A DNA stretch of 64,000 nt from Saprospiraceae bacterium (GCA_028280415.1 JANQLV010000061.1:306920-370919); one strand, 5' to 3'. Numbered from the stretch's first letter, positions 53,420 through 63,127 are shown. Notes: generated by a model from the sequence alone, not told the origin. Made by a program: numbers and translations.

Positions 53420-54658
53420 ATGGTTAATAACCAATTAACAGAAACTTTTAGAGCTGAGTACGGCAACCTGGTTGCTGTACTTTGCCATTTCCATGGGATA
53501 CAGAATATACAATTGGCGGAGGATATTGTGAGTGATACTTTTCTCCATGCTATGAAAGTGTGGTCGCATAAAGGGATACCTGATCATCCCAAGGCATGGT
53601 TGAGGAAAGTTGCTGTCAATAAATTCAGAGACTACTATCGTAGAAATCAAACGTTTAAAGAAAAGGTAAAGGGCAATTATATTCAAAGCCAGAAACAGGT
53701 AGAGGAAATTGTTTTAAATGAACAACTCATCTCAGATGGTTTGTTAAATATGATCTTCGCTATTTGCAATTCCACGCTCAAAATCGATACACAAATCTGT
53801 TTGGCGCTAAGATTATTATGTGGATTCAGTATAGATCAAATCGCCGCTGCTCTTCTTACCAACAAAGAGAATATCAACAAAAAATTATATCGAGGCAAAC
53901 AACAGCTAAAAAAGTATAAGGATAGTTGGAATCAGCTAAACCCTGATGATTATATAGTGAGAATTCCTCCCGTTTTGAGGATTATTTACCTGCTTTTCAA
54001 TGAAGGTTACTACAGTAGTGTCAGCGATGAAAACATTAGACAAGATTTTTGTTGGGAAGCTATGCGATTAGCTATATTCATGTCGAAGCAAACATTCTTG
54101 CCTCAAAAGGATACCTTTGCATTGATTGCCTTGATGTGTTTTCATGCATCAAGATTTGATTCCAGAACAAACTCAAATGGTCAATACATACTTTATCTGG
54201 AGCAAGACAAGAGCAAATGGAATTCAGAACTGATCAGGAAAGGGGAGTATTATCTTGCTAAATCCGCTAATGGAAACAAAGTGTCTAAATATCATTTGGA
54301 AGCCGCTATTGCTTACTGGCACACAACAGAAGCTCCTGATAAATGGAATAACATCCTGCAATTGTACAATAAACTTCTTACCCTGGAATACTCCCCTATG
54401 ATTGCGATGAATCGAACGTATGCCCTTGCTCTTGCCAACTCCGTTCAGGAGGCCATTACAGAAGCAAGGAAGCTAAATCTGGATGATAATTATTATTATT
54501 TTTGGCTTATGGCAGAGCTGTTCCGCCTGAACAAAGAACCAGATAAAGAAATCGAATATTTGAATAAAGCTTTAGATTTGGTCAGTAAAAATGCTGAAAA
54601 AGACATCCTCAAAACTAAATTGGAAAAAGCCAACCGAGAACTAAGAGCAAAATCTTAA
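53420..54658 (+). CDS. ECF42-type sigma factor with C-terminal DUF6596/TPR extension
   Basis: A 412-residue sigma factor. Region 2 (about 10-80, with HGIQNIQLAEDIVSDTFLHA and a KAWLRKVAVNKFRDYYRR stretch) and region 4 (about 110-165, with LCGFSIDQIAAALL) are followed by a long helical extension (about 175-412) holding the DUF6596 core (VLRIIYLLFNEGYYSS) and TPR-like helices. The extension takes the place of a separate anti-sigma factor in this group and is known to be needed for activity control. The DGPF-type gene sits 6 bp upstream. The signal it answers is unknown. Confidence 0.9.
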   Translation: MVNNQLTETFRAEYGNLVAVLCHFHGIQNIQLAEDIVSDTFLHAMKVWSHKGIPDHPKAWLRKVAVNKFRDYYRRNQTFKEKVKGNYIQSQKQVEEIVLNEQLISDGLLNMIFAICNSTLKIDTQICLALRLLCGFSIDQIAAALLTNKENINKKLYRGKQQLKKYKDSWNQLNPDDYIVRIPPVLRIIYLLFNEGYYSSVSDENIRQDFCWEAMRLAIFMSKQTFLPQKDTFALIALMCFHASRFDSRTNSNGQYILYLEQDKSKWNSELIRKGEYYLAKSANGNKVSKYHLEAAIAYWHTTEAPDKWNNILQLYNKLLTLEYSPMIAMNRTYALALANSVQEAITEARKLNLDDNYYYFWLMAELFRLNKEPDKEIEYLNKALDLVSKNAEKDILKTKLEKANRELRAKS

Positions 54659-54664
54659 TGCCCG

Positions 54665-54686
54665 CTAAATGTGCCTACCGCATTTG
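54665..54686 (+). repeat. Degenerate 22-bp direct repeat, copy 1
   Basis: The stretch CTAAATGTGCCTACCGCATT plus TG recurs at 55617-55638 in the same orientation. The copies differ at five positions, all transitions, and flank the gene at 54814-55539. Neither copy is part of a gene I annotate. Whether the likeness is meaningful is uncertain. Confidence 0.4.
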
Positions 54687-54813
54687 TCCAGAGCGTTTTC
54701 TGTACGATAAGAGGAAAATACAAGTTAATGGAATAGCGATCTATTTTTAAACAACTTCTCTTAAAAAGATTTACGTGGATTGAATTAATAAACTATTTTT
54801 AATAAAAAATGAC

Positions 54814-55539
54814 ATGAAAATAAGTCTATCTACGATCGCATTTTGCATTTTCCCATTCCTGGCCCTGGCTTGTAGTTGTTCGGGACCTACTTCGTTTTGC
54901 GCAACTATCAATTCAAGTAATAATGAAAATATTACCATAATCGGAGGTAAAAAAATTAGTGAAACGGACTACACAATGGATATAGAGGTTATAAAAGTAT
55001 ATCGGGGAGAAGAAAGTCGTTCGAGGATAACGGTATTAGGAGATACAGGTGCTTCCTGCCTTGTTTATACTTCACAATTTGAGATAGGTGAAGAATTAAT
55101 CCTTGCCTTGCACAGAGATAGTGAATGGGATGAAGTAAATGGAGAAGATAACAAATACCTTTTGTCTATCTGTGGATTGCATTATGTAAGGTGTAATAAT
55201 TTTATAAATCCATTCACGGGAGAAATAGAAGATATAACAGCATGTTTAGGTGATGATGTTTGTATGTGTACTAAAACGAAATCTATTTTTTATCCTAACC
55301 CGAGCAATGGAATGCTTTATTCAAGAATTGATCAAATTGATGAGTTATTGGAAGATATTATTTACGTCTATAATGTTTCAGGACAAATTGTACGAAAAAT
55401 AAGAATTTCTGATCAGCTTTATGCCAATGGTATTTTAGAAATAAATCTATCCGATTTATTGGCAGGAGTATACATCATAAAGCATAGCTTTAGAAAAGGT
55501 TGTGGAGAAACAAAGGGAACAAAAATAATTATTCTTTAA
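54814..55539 (+). CDS. TIMP/NTR-like secreted protein with T9SS sorting domain
   Basis: A 241-residue protein. A signal peptide (about 1-19) is followed directly by CSCSG, then a beta-barrel region (about 20-125) with VIKVYRGEE, SCLVYTSQFEIGEELIL and paired Cys residues. This matches the NTR/TIMP-type OB fold, in which the mature N-terminal Cys-x-Cys is typical. The C-terminal part (about 160-241) is a T9SS sorting domain (FYPNPSNGMLYS, YVYNVSGQIV, LLAGVYIIKHS). The family call rests on the pattern of Cys and strands and is moderate. A lipobox reading (ALAC) is possible but fits the sorting domain less well. Confidence 0.7.
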   Translation: MKISLSTIAFCIFPFLALACSCSGPTSFCATINSSNNENITIIGGKKISETDYTMDIEVIKVYRGEESRSRITVLGDTGASCLVYTSQFEIGEELILALHRDSEWDEVNGEDNKYLLSICGLHYVRCNNFINPFTGEIEDITACLGDDVCMCTKTKSIFYPNPSNGMLYSRIDQIDELLEDIIYVYNVSGQIVRKIRISDQLYANGILEINLSDLLAGVYIIKHSFRKGCGETKGTKIIIL

Positions 55540-55616
55540 AATCGATGAAGGTTACTATAGAATAATTTTTAATAAAAAGGTACTGTACAGAATCCTGTGT
55601 TAAACGTCGATATCTA

Positions 55617-55638
55617 CTAAACGTGTCTGCTGTATTTG
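55617..55638 (+). repeat. Degenerate 22-bp direct repeat, copy 2
   Basis: The second copy of the repeat at 54665-54686, located 43 bases before the start of the Tat-exported beta-propeller gene. It is flanked by TTAAACGT and ATACGTTT sequences that could pair as an imperfect inverted repeat. Confidence 0.4.
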
Positions 55639-55680
55639 CACCGAGTGCATTATACGTTTCGTATCCAAAAAAATGAAATA

Positions 55681-56733
55681 ATGAAAAAGCAAAACAGAAG
55701 AAAGTTTTTGAAAAATACAACGATAATTAGCGGACTGGGATTGGCGATCCCGCATTCGTCTTTTGGTATTCTCCACAAGAAAAGACTAACTGGTGCAATC
55801 GTTGGACATGGAGGTTTTCGCTATCATGTTGACAAAGACTGGGGGATTCAGGATAGTTCTAAAATACCGGTGAAAGATTGCCATGAGATGGTGCAGGATC
55901 GTAAAGGGCGCTTGATCCTGGTAACCAATCATACCAAAAATAATGTACTTATTTATGATCGTTCCGGAAAGGTATTGGATACCTGGACCTTGAATGCTTC
56001 CGGAGCGCATGGCCTGACGATTACCGAAGAAGGAGGTGAAGAATTTCTCTTTATTACCGATTCGGATAATCATAAAGTTTATAAAACCACACTCGATGGG
56101 AAAGTGATTTTTGAGCTGAATACTCCAGCCGGGATTAAGGGCTATACAAAAGAGAAAACCTTTAATCCGACGGAAGTGGCTGTCGGGCCCAATGGAGATT
56201 TTTACGTGGCGGATGGATATGGTCGCAACCTGATCATTCGCTACAGCTACAAGGGAGAATATATTTCTCACTTTGGAGGGAAAGGGCAAAGAACAGATCA
56301 ATTTGATTGCTGTCATGGAGTAACTTTAGATAGTCGGGATAAAAGCAATCCAACGCTTTTGATTACTAGTCGAACCGCGCATGAATACAAACGCTTTACC
56401 CTGGATGGACAACATCTCGAAACGATACAATTGCCCGGTTGCTGGAATTGCCGGCCGGTGATTAAAGGCGATTATTTATACTTTGCTATCCTGGTTACGG
56501 AAACCTGGGGCAGCTACGATGGTCTGGTTGCAATACTGGATAAAAACAATAAAGTAGTTTCGTTCCCCGGAGGTTCTGCTCCTGAATATATAGACGATAA
56601 ATTACAGGCCCCTTCCTCAGATTATGAAACCTTCCTGAATCCGCATGATGTCTGTATTGATAATGATGAAAATATTTATGTGCCACAATGGTATTCAGGG
56701 AAAACCTATCCAGTGAAGCTGGAACGTATATAA
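55681..56733 (+). CDS. Tat-exported six-bladed beta-propeller (NHL-like) protein
   Basis: A 350-residue protein starting with a twin-arginine signal (NRRKFLKNTTIISGLGLA), so it is exported folded. The remainder consists of NHL/SMP-30-like blades: repeats such as GRLILVTNHTKNNVLIYDRS, EFLFITDSDNHKVYKTTLDG, NGDFYVADGYGRNLIIRYS and NIYVPQWYSG. Such propellers bind ligands or act as lactonase-like enzymes; no catalytic set can be named here. The ATG at 55681 is chosen because it begins the Tat signal; an upstream in-frame start at 55636 would bury it. Confidence 0.85.
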   Translation: MKKQNRRKFLKNTTIISGLGLAIPHSSFGILHKKRLTGAIVGHGGFRYHVDKDWGIQDSSKIPVKDCHEMVQDRKGRLILVTNHTKNNVLIYDRSGKVLDTWTLNASGAHGLTITEEGGEEFLFITDSDNHKVYKTTLDGKVIFELNTPAGIKGYTKEKTFNPTEVAVGPNGDFYVADGYGRNLIIRYSYKGEYISHFGGKGQRTDQFDCCHGVTLDSRDKSNPTLLITSRTAHEYKRFTLDGQHLETIQLPGCWNCRPVIKGDYLYFAILVTETWGSYDGLVAILDKNNKVVSFPGGSAPEYIDDKLQAPSSDYETFLNPHDVCIDNDENIYVPQWYSGKTYPVKLERI

Positions 56734-56879
56734 ATTTTTATGATCAAATGAAAATGCGGAAATTTTAATTTGAACAGGGCACAAACCACCGACCTGGCCC
56801 TGGCTTCATCAAAAAAACACAAAAAATTATGGAATTTCCGTACCTCCGGAGTCTTCTATATGAAACAAAATCTAAATTC

Positions 56880-58151
56880 ATGAAAGAAGACTTTTTACAC
56901 TATATCTGGAGAACCCGGCAATTTGATCATGCAAATCTAAAAACAAGCGAAGGACAATCTATTTCAATTATTCAGACGGGAATTCATAACCATGATGCAG
57001 GCCCCGATTTTTCGGATGCCCGGATACGTATTGAAGATATGCTCTGGGCCGGAAATGTCGAGATCCACATAAAGGCTTCGGAATGGTATCAGCATCAACA
57101 TCATCAGGATTCGGCTTACAATAATGTTATTTTGCATGTAGTGCTGGAAGACGATAAAAGAGTTCTTCGGGCCAATGGCAGGTCTGTTCCCTGCCTGGAA
57201 CTTAAAAAGCGGATCCCTTTCAGAATTATTCAGAACTATCGGAAATTAAAATCAGGTAATTTGTGGGTTCCCTGTCAAAATCAAATTTCAAGAGTCTCTT
57301 CCATTAGTAAAAATCTTTGGCTGGATCGCTTACTGGTCGAGCGTTTGGAAAACAAAACTAGGGATATGATAACATTACTTGAAAAAAATAATTATGACTG
57401 GGAATATTCCTTTTATTATTTTTTGGCCCGTGGATTTGGCCTGAAAGTTAATGCCGAGCCTTTTGAACAATTGGCGCAGTCACTACCATTGAATATTTTG
57501 GCCAGGCATCGGAATAGTCTTTTCCAGTTAGAAGCTTTGCTTTTTGGCCAGGCTGGAATGTTGGAAAAAACTTTCGTGGATGAATATCCTCGACGCTTGC
57601 GAAAGGAATATGGTTTTCTAAAAAAGAAATATCAACTTCAGTCGATTAATGCCGGATGCTGGAAATTTTTAAGAATGCGACCGGCTAATTTTCCAAGCAT
57701 CAGAATTGCTCAATTCGCGATGTTGATCTATCAATCGAATCACTTATTTAGTAAAACGCTGGCTGCAAAAAATATCAAAGAGCTGGAGAATATGTTTGAG
57801 GTGAAAATCTCGAATTACTGGCAAACCCATTACCTTTTTGATAAACCATCAATCAAACGGGACAAGACTCTTGGAAAAATGAGTATCGATCTTTTGATTA
57901 TCAATATTATCGTACCATTCCTGTTTTTATACGGAAAATTGAAAGCCAATCCAATGGTACAGGAAGCTGCACTTGATTTATTGGACAATATAAAACCCGA
58001 ACGAAATGCTATAATCGATCAATGGAAAAAACTAGGTTTTTATCCGGTATCTGCTTACCAGACTCAGGCATTGATTCAATTGAAAAATTATTATTGTGAT
58101 AAGAAGAAATGCTTAAGCTGTAGTATCGGCCATGAAATATTAAGAGCCTAA
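56880..58151 (+). CDS. DUF2851 family protein
   Basis: A 423-residue protein of the Bacteroidota-typical DUF2851 family, function unknown. The start is placed at MKEDFLHYIWRTRQF, the usual family N-terminus; an upstream ATG at 56829 would add 17 residues. Conserved parts are the N-terminal beta domain with IIQTGIHNHDAGPDFSDARI and WAGNVEIHIKASEWYQH, which resembles a nuclease-like or metal-binding core (H, D and E residues), and a C-terminal CDKKKCLSCSIG motif with three Cys. The stop codon overlaps the convergent transglutaminase gene by 4 bp. Confidence 0.88.
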   Translation: MKEDFLHYIWRTRQFDHANLKTSEGQSISIIQTGIHNHDAGPDFSDARIRIEDMLWAGNVEIHIKASEWYQHQHHQDSAYNNVILHVVLEDDKRVLRANGRSVPCLELKKRIPFRIIQNYRKLKSGNLWVPCQNQISRVSSISKNLWLDRLLVERLENKTRDMITLLEKNNYDWEYSFYYFLARGFGLKVNAEPFEQLAQSLPLNILARHRNSLFQLEALLFGQAGMLEKTFVDEYPRRLRKEYGFLKKKYQLQSINAGCWKFLRMRPANFPSIRIAQFAMLIYQSNHLFSKTLAAKNIKELENMFEVKISNYWQTHYLFDKPSIKRDKTLGKMSIDLLIINIIVPFLFLYGKLKANPMVQEAALDLLDNIKPERNAIIDQWKKLGFYPVSAYQTQALIQLKNYYCDKKKCLSCSIGHEILRA

Positions 58152-59278
58152 TATTCTTCTACCCATTTGATATAAAAATCAATTTGCTCTAATGCATTTT
58201 CAATTAATAAATTCGGAGGTAAAGATTTGAGGATTTGGCTGGCCTTTTCGAAATGATTCAACATTTCACCAAGCAGGGCTTCCTTTTTTTTAACGCCCGG
58301 AAGGCTTCTGGATAAAATTACGGCATAATTGATATGCGAATAAGCCAGATTCTCTTTTTGATGATCATAAAGATCGATGTACTGAGTCGCTTTTTGACAG
58401 GTTTCAATAATTTGTAAATGAATGGATTTAATCGCTTCGATAGAATCGGTAAGCTCCAAAGCTGCAGCCCGATCATGTAATAAACTGACCTGATCCATAT
58501 AGCTGTGGCCGAGTTCTTCTTTATTTTCCTGAACCGGGTTGTATGAATATTGATCCTGTATATTTTTTAGCTTTCTTTCAACAGGGCCAAGCTGAAAATA
58601 GACTTCAATACTGTCCTTGAAACTGAAACAGGAAACAGCAGACTGCAAATGGGCTTTTACATAAGGATTGGTCTTGCGAAATATTGCAGGACTTATTGGG
58701 CAATCGAGAAGTTGCCACATTGGATTGCCGGGCAAATGGGACAAGATCATCTCTTCTGGTGAAATCATGAAATAACGCGCTGCCTGTTTGTCTTGGCTGC
58801 CACTATCCCAGGTTAGATCAAATAGATACCACTGATTGTCAATTTCTACGGCACTCCAGGCATGGTTCATCGACGTAATATCCGCTACTCCACTTTGTTG
58901 ATTCTTTATATAGCCTTCTATCACCTCGCTGCGAATGCCCGCTTTAGCACACATTGCTTTAAATAAACTGGCATAACCAAAACAAACGGCTTGTCTGCGG
59001 TTTAAAATATCCTGATTAGAGTGGTTGATCCTTTTCCGCCCATTCTTATAAGCAGAGTTATCGTAAGCGATATTGTGGATGATCCAAGTGTAAATACTTC
59101 TTATTTTCTCAAGGTCGGTCTTAAGATCTCCGATCAAATATTCGTTTAACTTGTCGAAATCTTTTTGGACAGACTTGGGTGCTTTACGCGCACGTATATC
59201 TATCTTCCTAAAATCCTGAGCAAATACAGAAATTGAAAACAAACTGATGAAAAAGACTATGACATACTTGAAATACAT
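58148..59278 (-). CDS. Transglutaminase-like cysteine protease-fold protein
   Basis: A 376-residue secreted protein (signal peptide to about 20, SVFAQ). The transglutaminase-like core (about 45-165) has the full Cys-His-Asp triad: C99 in AVCFGYA, H139 in NHAW and D154 in LFDLTWD. It is followed by a helical region (about 230-376) of unknown role. These proteins are usually peptidases or crosslinking enzymes of the periplasm. It starts 80 bp after the end of the MMPL transporter gene on the same strand, so the two may be co-transcribed. Confidence 0.87.
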   Translation of the reverse strand: MYFKYVIVFFISLFSISVFAQDFRKIDIRARKAPKSVQKDFDKLNEYLIGDLKTDLEKIRSIYTWIIHNIAYDNSAYKNGRKRINHSNQDILNRRQAVCFGYASLFKAMCAKAGIRSEVIEGYIKNQQSGVADITSMNHAWSAVEIDNQWYLFDLTWDSGSQDKQAARYFMISPEEMILSHLPGNPMWQLLDCPISPAIFRKTNPYVKAHLQSAVSCFSFKDSIEVYFQLGPVERKLKNIQDQYSYNPVQENKEELGHSYMDQVSLLHDRAAALELTDSIEAIKSIHLQIIETCQKATQYIDLYDHQKENLAYSHINYAVILSRSLPGVKKKEALLGEMLNHFEKASQILKSLPPNLLIENALEQIDFYIKWVEEY

Positions 59279-59358
59279 TACCTAAAGATAACGTAAAAAA
59301 GTCCGATAAAGTCTTATCACTCAAAATTCTAACAGAGGGAGGATTTACAAATTGAGAA

Positions 59359-61596
59359 CTAATCTTTCAAAAAATTTCTAATCAATACCGGTAACAAAAG
59401 CAAGTCGGCCAGCACCGCACTAAGTAAAGTCACACTGATTAAAACACCAACGGTAACACTTGGCGGATGGATTGAGAAAAGCATTACTAAAAATCCAAAA
59501 AATAATATGACAGTGGTCAGGCAAATTGCTTTTCCGGTTTCCATAAAGGTGACATGTAAGGCAGATTCAATGTCCATCCCTTTTTGTCGGGAGAGTTTAT
59601 ACTTACTTAAAAAGTGAATAGAATCATCGACGGCAATACCGAAAATAACAGCAAAAATAATGGCAATTCCGGCTTCCAACTCAATGCCCAAATAACCAAG
59701 GATGGCACCTGCTAACAGCAATGGTAAAATATTCGGGACCATTGATATGAGTACCATTTTAATATTTCTAAATAACAAACTCATTAGAATAGCGACAATC
59801 AAAATAGCTAAAGCCAAACCTTCCAATAGATTGCGCCGAACATACTCGGCATTTTTATCCAGTATAAAACTCGTCCCTGTTTCTCTGAATTCTACTACTG
59901 TAGAATCGATATTTTCTGAAATCCATTGATTGATATTAGCGGATAAATCCTGGACTTTATCTGCACCTAAATCCAAAACCCGGGAAGTGATTCTTGCTTT
60001 CTTTTTATCTTTACTCAGTAAAATATTGGTGTTATTATCGGGGACTTTGTCTACCATTTTTTTGTACCGTCTGTACTTGGCCTCTGTTTCAGGAAGTTTG
60101 TAAGCTTCTTTTTTGTTACGGCCATTCATCTGGTTGATACTCTTGTAAATAGCCGTTATCGAAGTGATTGATCGAATTGGAGGAATTTGACTGAGGTGTT
60201 GTTCTAGCTTGTCAATTTCCCGGAGAACCTTATAATTATCTGCATCATATCCTTCCTGGGCAAAAACGGCGTATTCCATGGGCCGGAAGCCGGCAAAAGC
60301 TTCCTCGAAATACATGAAATCCCGAGAGATTTTTTTACCACGGGGCAGATTACTCTCGATTCTATAGTTAGTTGTAATAATAGAAATGCCATAAAGGCAA
60401 AAGGCTAGGAATAAAATGCTTCCTATAGCGATAGCACGGGCTTTTCGTTTTGAGTAATCGTACATCTTTTGCATCAATTGCTCCCAAAATTTTTGACCTT
60501 TACCCAGCTTGATTAATTGCTCCGTACTCATCATGGAGAGCAGAGCAGTAGTGAAAAAGATTACAGTAATATAGGCAATGATTACTCCAATAGCAGCATT
60601 CATCCCAAAATCCTTAATCGGAGAAATCCTGCTGGTCATTAGAGTCGCGAATCCGACTGCGGTAGTCAAAGAAGTCAGCAGAGTTGCTAAACCAATTTCT
60701 TTGATTGTAATAATGATTGATTCTTTTCGACTTTTCCCCTTTCGAAGCTCATCGATATATTTTGACATGATGTGGATTACATCAGAAGTACCGACAATAA
60801 TCATCAGCACCGGATACAGTGCCGCCATTACATTCAGCTCCAGGCCAGTAAGCCCCATAAAACCCATGAAAAGGAGCAATCCCAAACCGATGGACGAAAG
60901 CGAGATGGCAATCCCCCAGGGTCTTCGGAATAACCAAAACATCACAATAAAGACCAGAATACCTGAAACAATTGAAGAAACAATCACTTCCCGCATTTGC
61001 ATGTCTACCATTTCTTTTTGAAAATAGGATGGCCCCAAATAATGATAGTCCTCGAACTGGTATTGTTTAACCAGTGAATCCATCGCAGTGATCAATACGT
61101 CTGATTCTTCTAGCATGACCTCGTCTTCGGTTTTCAGGGCAACTACCAGAGCAGTTGCATCTTCATTAATCAGCGTATTGACAAAGCGTTCGTCACTGAG
61201 TATTCTTTGTTTATCCTTTTCGTATTTTTCCGGTTGATCTATATGAATAGCCGGTACCGTAGTAATGGCAAAAGGCGTTTTCAGAGGATAGGAAATCATT
61301 GTAAGTGACTGTGCTTCCTTGATGTAAGGCACCTGCCGGGTCTTAAGCGTGAAATCGTGAAAGCTTTCCAGGAAAGATTGTTCGAACACCCCTTCCTTAC
61401 GCTCTACTGCAATCAATAGAAAATTGATATCTGTTTCAAAATCCTTGATGAATTCCTGAAAAAATTCCAGTTCTTTATCTCCTTCTGGGAAAAACTGATC
61501 CAGGCTAAAAGCAAATTTTAACTGATATACATAAAACAGACTTATTAATGATAAAATCGTAAAAATAACAATAGATAGTACCCTGAGTTTTCGCAT
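59359..61596 (-). CDS. MMPL/RND-superfamily transporter
   Basis: A 745-residue inner-membrane protein with the twelve-segment RND plan: one N-terminal helix, a periplasmic domain (about 30-190), a block of helices with GTSDVIHIMSKY (about 250-290), a second periplasmic domain (about 410-560) and a last block with AVDDSIHFLSKY (about 640-660). The paired Asp-containing motifs and symmetric halves are typical of MMPL-type exporters of lipids or hopanoids. The substrate is not evident. I start at the ATG at 61596 rather than a TTG at 61608. The transglutaminase-like gene lies next downstream. Confidence 0.9.
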   Translation of the reverse strand: MRKLRVLSIVIFTILSLISLFYVYQLKFAFSLDQFFPEGDKELEFFQEFIKDFETDINFLLIAVERKEGVFEQSFLESFHDFTLKTRQVPYIKEAQSLTMISYPLKTPFAITTVPAIHIDQPEKYEKDKQRILSDERFVNTLINEDATALVVALKTEDEVMLEESDVLITAMDSLVKQYQFEDYHYLGPSYFQKEMVDMQMREVIVSSIVSGILVFIVMFWLFRRPWGIAISLSSIGLGLLLFMGFMGLTGLELNVMAALYPVLMIIVGTSDVIHIMSKYIDELRKGKSRKESIIITIKEIGLATLLTSLTTAVGFATLMTSRISPIKDFGMNAAIGVIIAYITVIFFTTALLSMMSTEQLIKLGKGQKFWEQLMQKMYDYSKRKARAIAIGSILFLAFCLYGISIITTNYRIESNLPRGKKISRDFMYFEEAFAGFRPMEYAVFAQEGYDADNYKVLREIDKLEQHLSQIPPIRSITSITAIYKSINQMNGRNKKEAYKLPETEAKYRRYKKMVDKVPDNNTNILLSKDKKKARITSRVLDLGADKVQDLSANINQWISENIDSTVVEFRETGTSFILDKNAEYVRRNLLEGLALAILIVAILMSLLFRNIKMVLISMVPNILPLLLAGAILGYLGIELEAGIAIIFAVIFGIAVDDSIHFLSKYKLSRQKGMDIESALHVTFMETGKAICLTTVILFFGFLVMLFSIHPPSVTVGVLISVTLLSAVLADLLLLPVLIRNFLKD

Positions 61597-61665
61597 CTTT
61601 CCTGTCAATGGTGTTACTACAAATAACCTTCAATTTTGCTCTTTTGTTTTTAAATATGCTTTGTT

Positions 61666-61908
61666 TTATAATTGGACAGGCAGGATCAAATTATATAGAG
61701 AAAGTAAATCCTCTTTCTCCGGGATAATTTTATTTTCAGCAGGTTTTCCGGAAAATAACCGAAGAGCGCCAAAAAAGAGGCAAACAATGCCAAAAACAGG
61801 TTTTTGAAGGGCTATATGAATAACTAGCACGATATTTACAGATAAAATATACCTAAGCGAAACTAAAAATCGTTTATACTCCTGAAATGAAGTAGTTTGA
61901 GGTTTCAC
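61666..61908 (-). CDS. Possible small two-helix membrane protein
   Basis: An 80-residue ORF with two likely membrane helices (about 18-35 and 37-53) and a charged C-terminal part. It begins with an ATG and lies in an otherwise geneless interval of 415 bp between the MMPL and OmpA genes, upstream of the MMPL gene on the same strand. I know no homolog, and there is no coding evidence beyond open frame and hydrophobic pattern, so it may be spurious. The flanks (61597-61665 and 61909-62011) show nothing else. Confidence 0.35.
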   Translation of the reverse strand: MKPQTTSFQEYKRFLVSLRYILSVNIVLVIHIALQKPVFGIVCLFFGALRLFSGKPAENKIIPEKEDLLSLYNLILPVQL

Positions 61909-62011
61909 GATATTTGCAAACTACTCGTTTTAGGGGATTCGATGGAAAAAATGGCTACTTTAATTCCTAAACCATTTTGGAATCGGTATATTTCCGGAAT
62001 ACTTTTTTGGG

Positions 62012-63127
62012 ATGAAAAAAATATATTTATCTATTGCTTTACTTTTGCTGGGTTTAGCTGCTTTGAGCCAAACTGCCAAAGGTGATATGATGATGGATAA
62101 TATTGTCCCTAACCCGGGCTTCGAATCCTATTCCGGTACACCTATCGGATGGTTTTACAAAGGCAAACATTTTACGGATGTGATGAAATACTGGGATTCC
62201 GCTACGGCTGCTTCCCCGGATGTTTTTGGACCTAAAGTTAGAGTGCCCGCTCACTGGGCTGCCAAGGGCTTTGGCAAGCAAAAAGCGCATTTAGGTAAAT
62301 CAATGACCGGAATCACTGCTTATGGCTGTGAAGAAGGCAAGCCACATTGTCGAGAATACATCCAAATTCAGCTTAAAGAACCTTTGGTGCTTGGGCAAGG
62401 TTATTATGCAGAGTTTTATGTAAGTCATTTACCTCGCTCGATCCAGATTAATAATCTGGGGATTTTTTTCTCCAAGAAAAAAATTAAAGTAAAAACAGAT
62501 GCCTTGTTGAATTATAAGCCGCAAATTTATGCAAAAGAAGTACTTTCTGCCCCGGGACACAGCTGGGTGAAGGTTTCAGGGACCTTCATTGCGGATACAG
62601 AAGCGGAATATCTGCTGATAGGTAACTTTTTTTCCGATAGCCTTACAACTAAAAAAATCCCCTTTAATAACTGCCTGAATTATGCTTATTATTACATCGA
62701 TGACGTATTGCTAAAGAAAACGAAACCCTTTGTAGAAGTGCCGATCGAAGAGGACGATCTCTGTTGTATCAGTGTGGAAGAAGGAAAAATTATTCAGCTC
62801 AAAAATATTTTCTTCGATACAGATAAAGCCGAATTATTACCTCGCTCTTATGTTGAATTGAATAAATTATTGAATCTGATGCGAGAAAATCCGACGATGG
62901 TAATTGAAATTCGCGGGCATACCGACATTCAGGGCGAACACGATTACAACATATATCTTTCCCGGAAAAGAGCTAAAGCAGTAGTTGAATTTTTAAATGG
63001 GAATGGGATTAATCGTTCCCGTACCCGCTATAAAGGCTTTGGCAATACCCAACCCATCGCTACCAATGAAACGGAAAAGGGGCGTCAAAAAAACCGACGT
63101 GTCGAATTTCTGATCATCAAAACCTGA
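62012..63127 (+). CDS. OmpA-family outer-membrane protein with N-terminal beta-sandwich
   Basis: A 371-residue protein with a signal peptide (to about 19, AALSQ). Residues about 28-240 form a beta-sandwich of the carbohydrate-binding type (VPNPGFESYSGTPIGW, then GHSWVKVSGTF and YYYIDDVLL). The C-terminal OmpA domain (about 265-371) has NIFFDTDKAELLP, the EIRGHTD motif and RAKAVVEFL, and binds peptidoglycan in the family. It therefore probably tethers an exposed binding module to the cell wall. Start ATG 62012 opens the signal peptide. Confidence 0.9.
   Translation: MKKIYLSIALLLLGLAALSQTAKGDMMMDNIVPNPGFESYSGTPIGWFYKGKHFTDVMKYWDSATAASPDVFGPKVRVPAHWAAKGFGKQKAHLGKSMTGITAYGCEEGKPHCREYIQIQLKEPLVLGQGYYAEFYVSHLPRSIQINNLGIFFSKKKIKVKTDALLNYKPQIYAKEVLSAPGHSWVKVSGTFIADTEAEYLLIGNFFSDSLTTKKIPFNNCLNYAYYYIDDVLLKKTKPFVEVPIEEDDLCCISVEEGKIIQLKNIFFDTDKAELLPRSYVELNKLLNLMRENPTMVIEIRGHTDIQGEHDYNIYLSRKRAKAVVEFLNGNGINRSRTRYKGFGNTQPIATNETEKGRQKNRRVEFLIIKT

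Noticed and set aside
55569..55662. attC-like recombination site around the second 22-bp repeat
   Set aside because: The flanking AAACGT/ACGTTT pair is short, the first copy lacks it, and no integrase gene is in the window.
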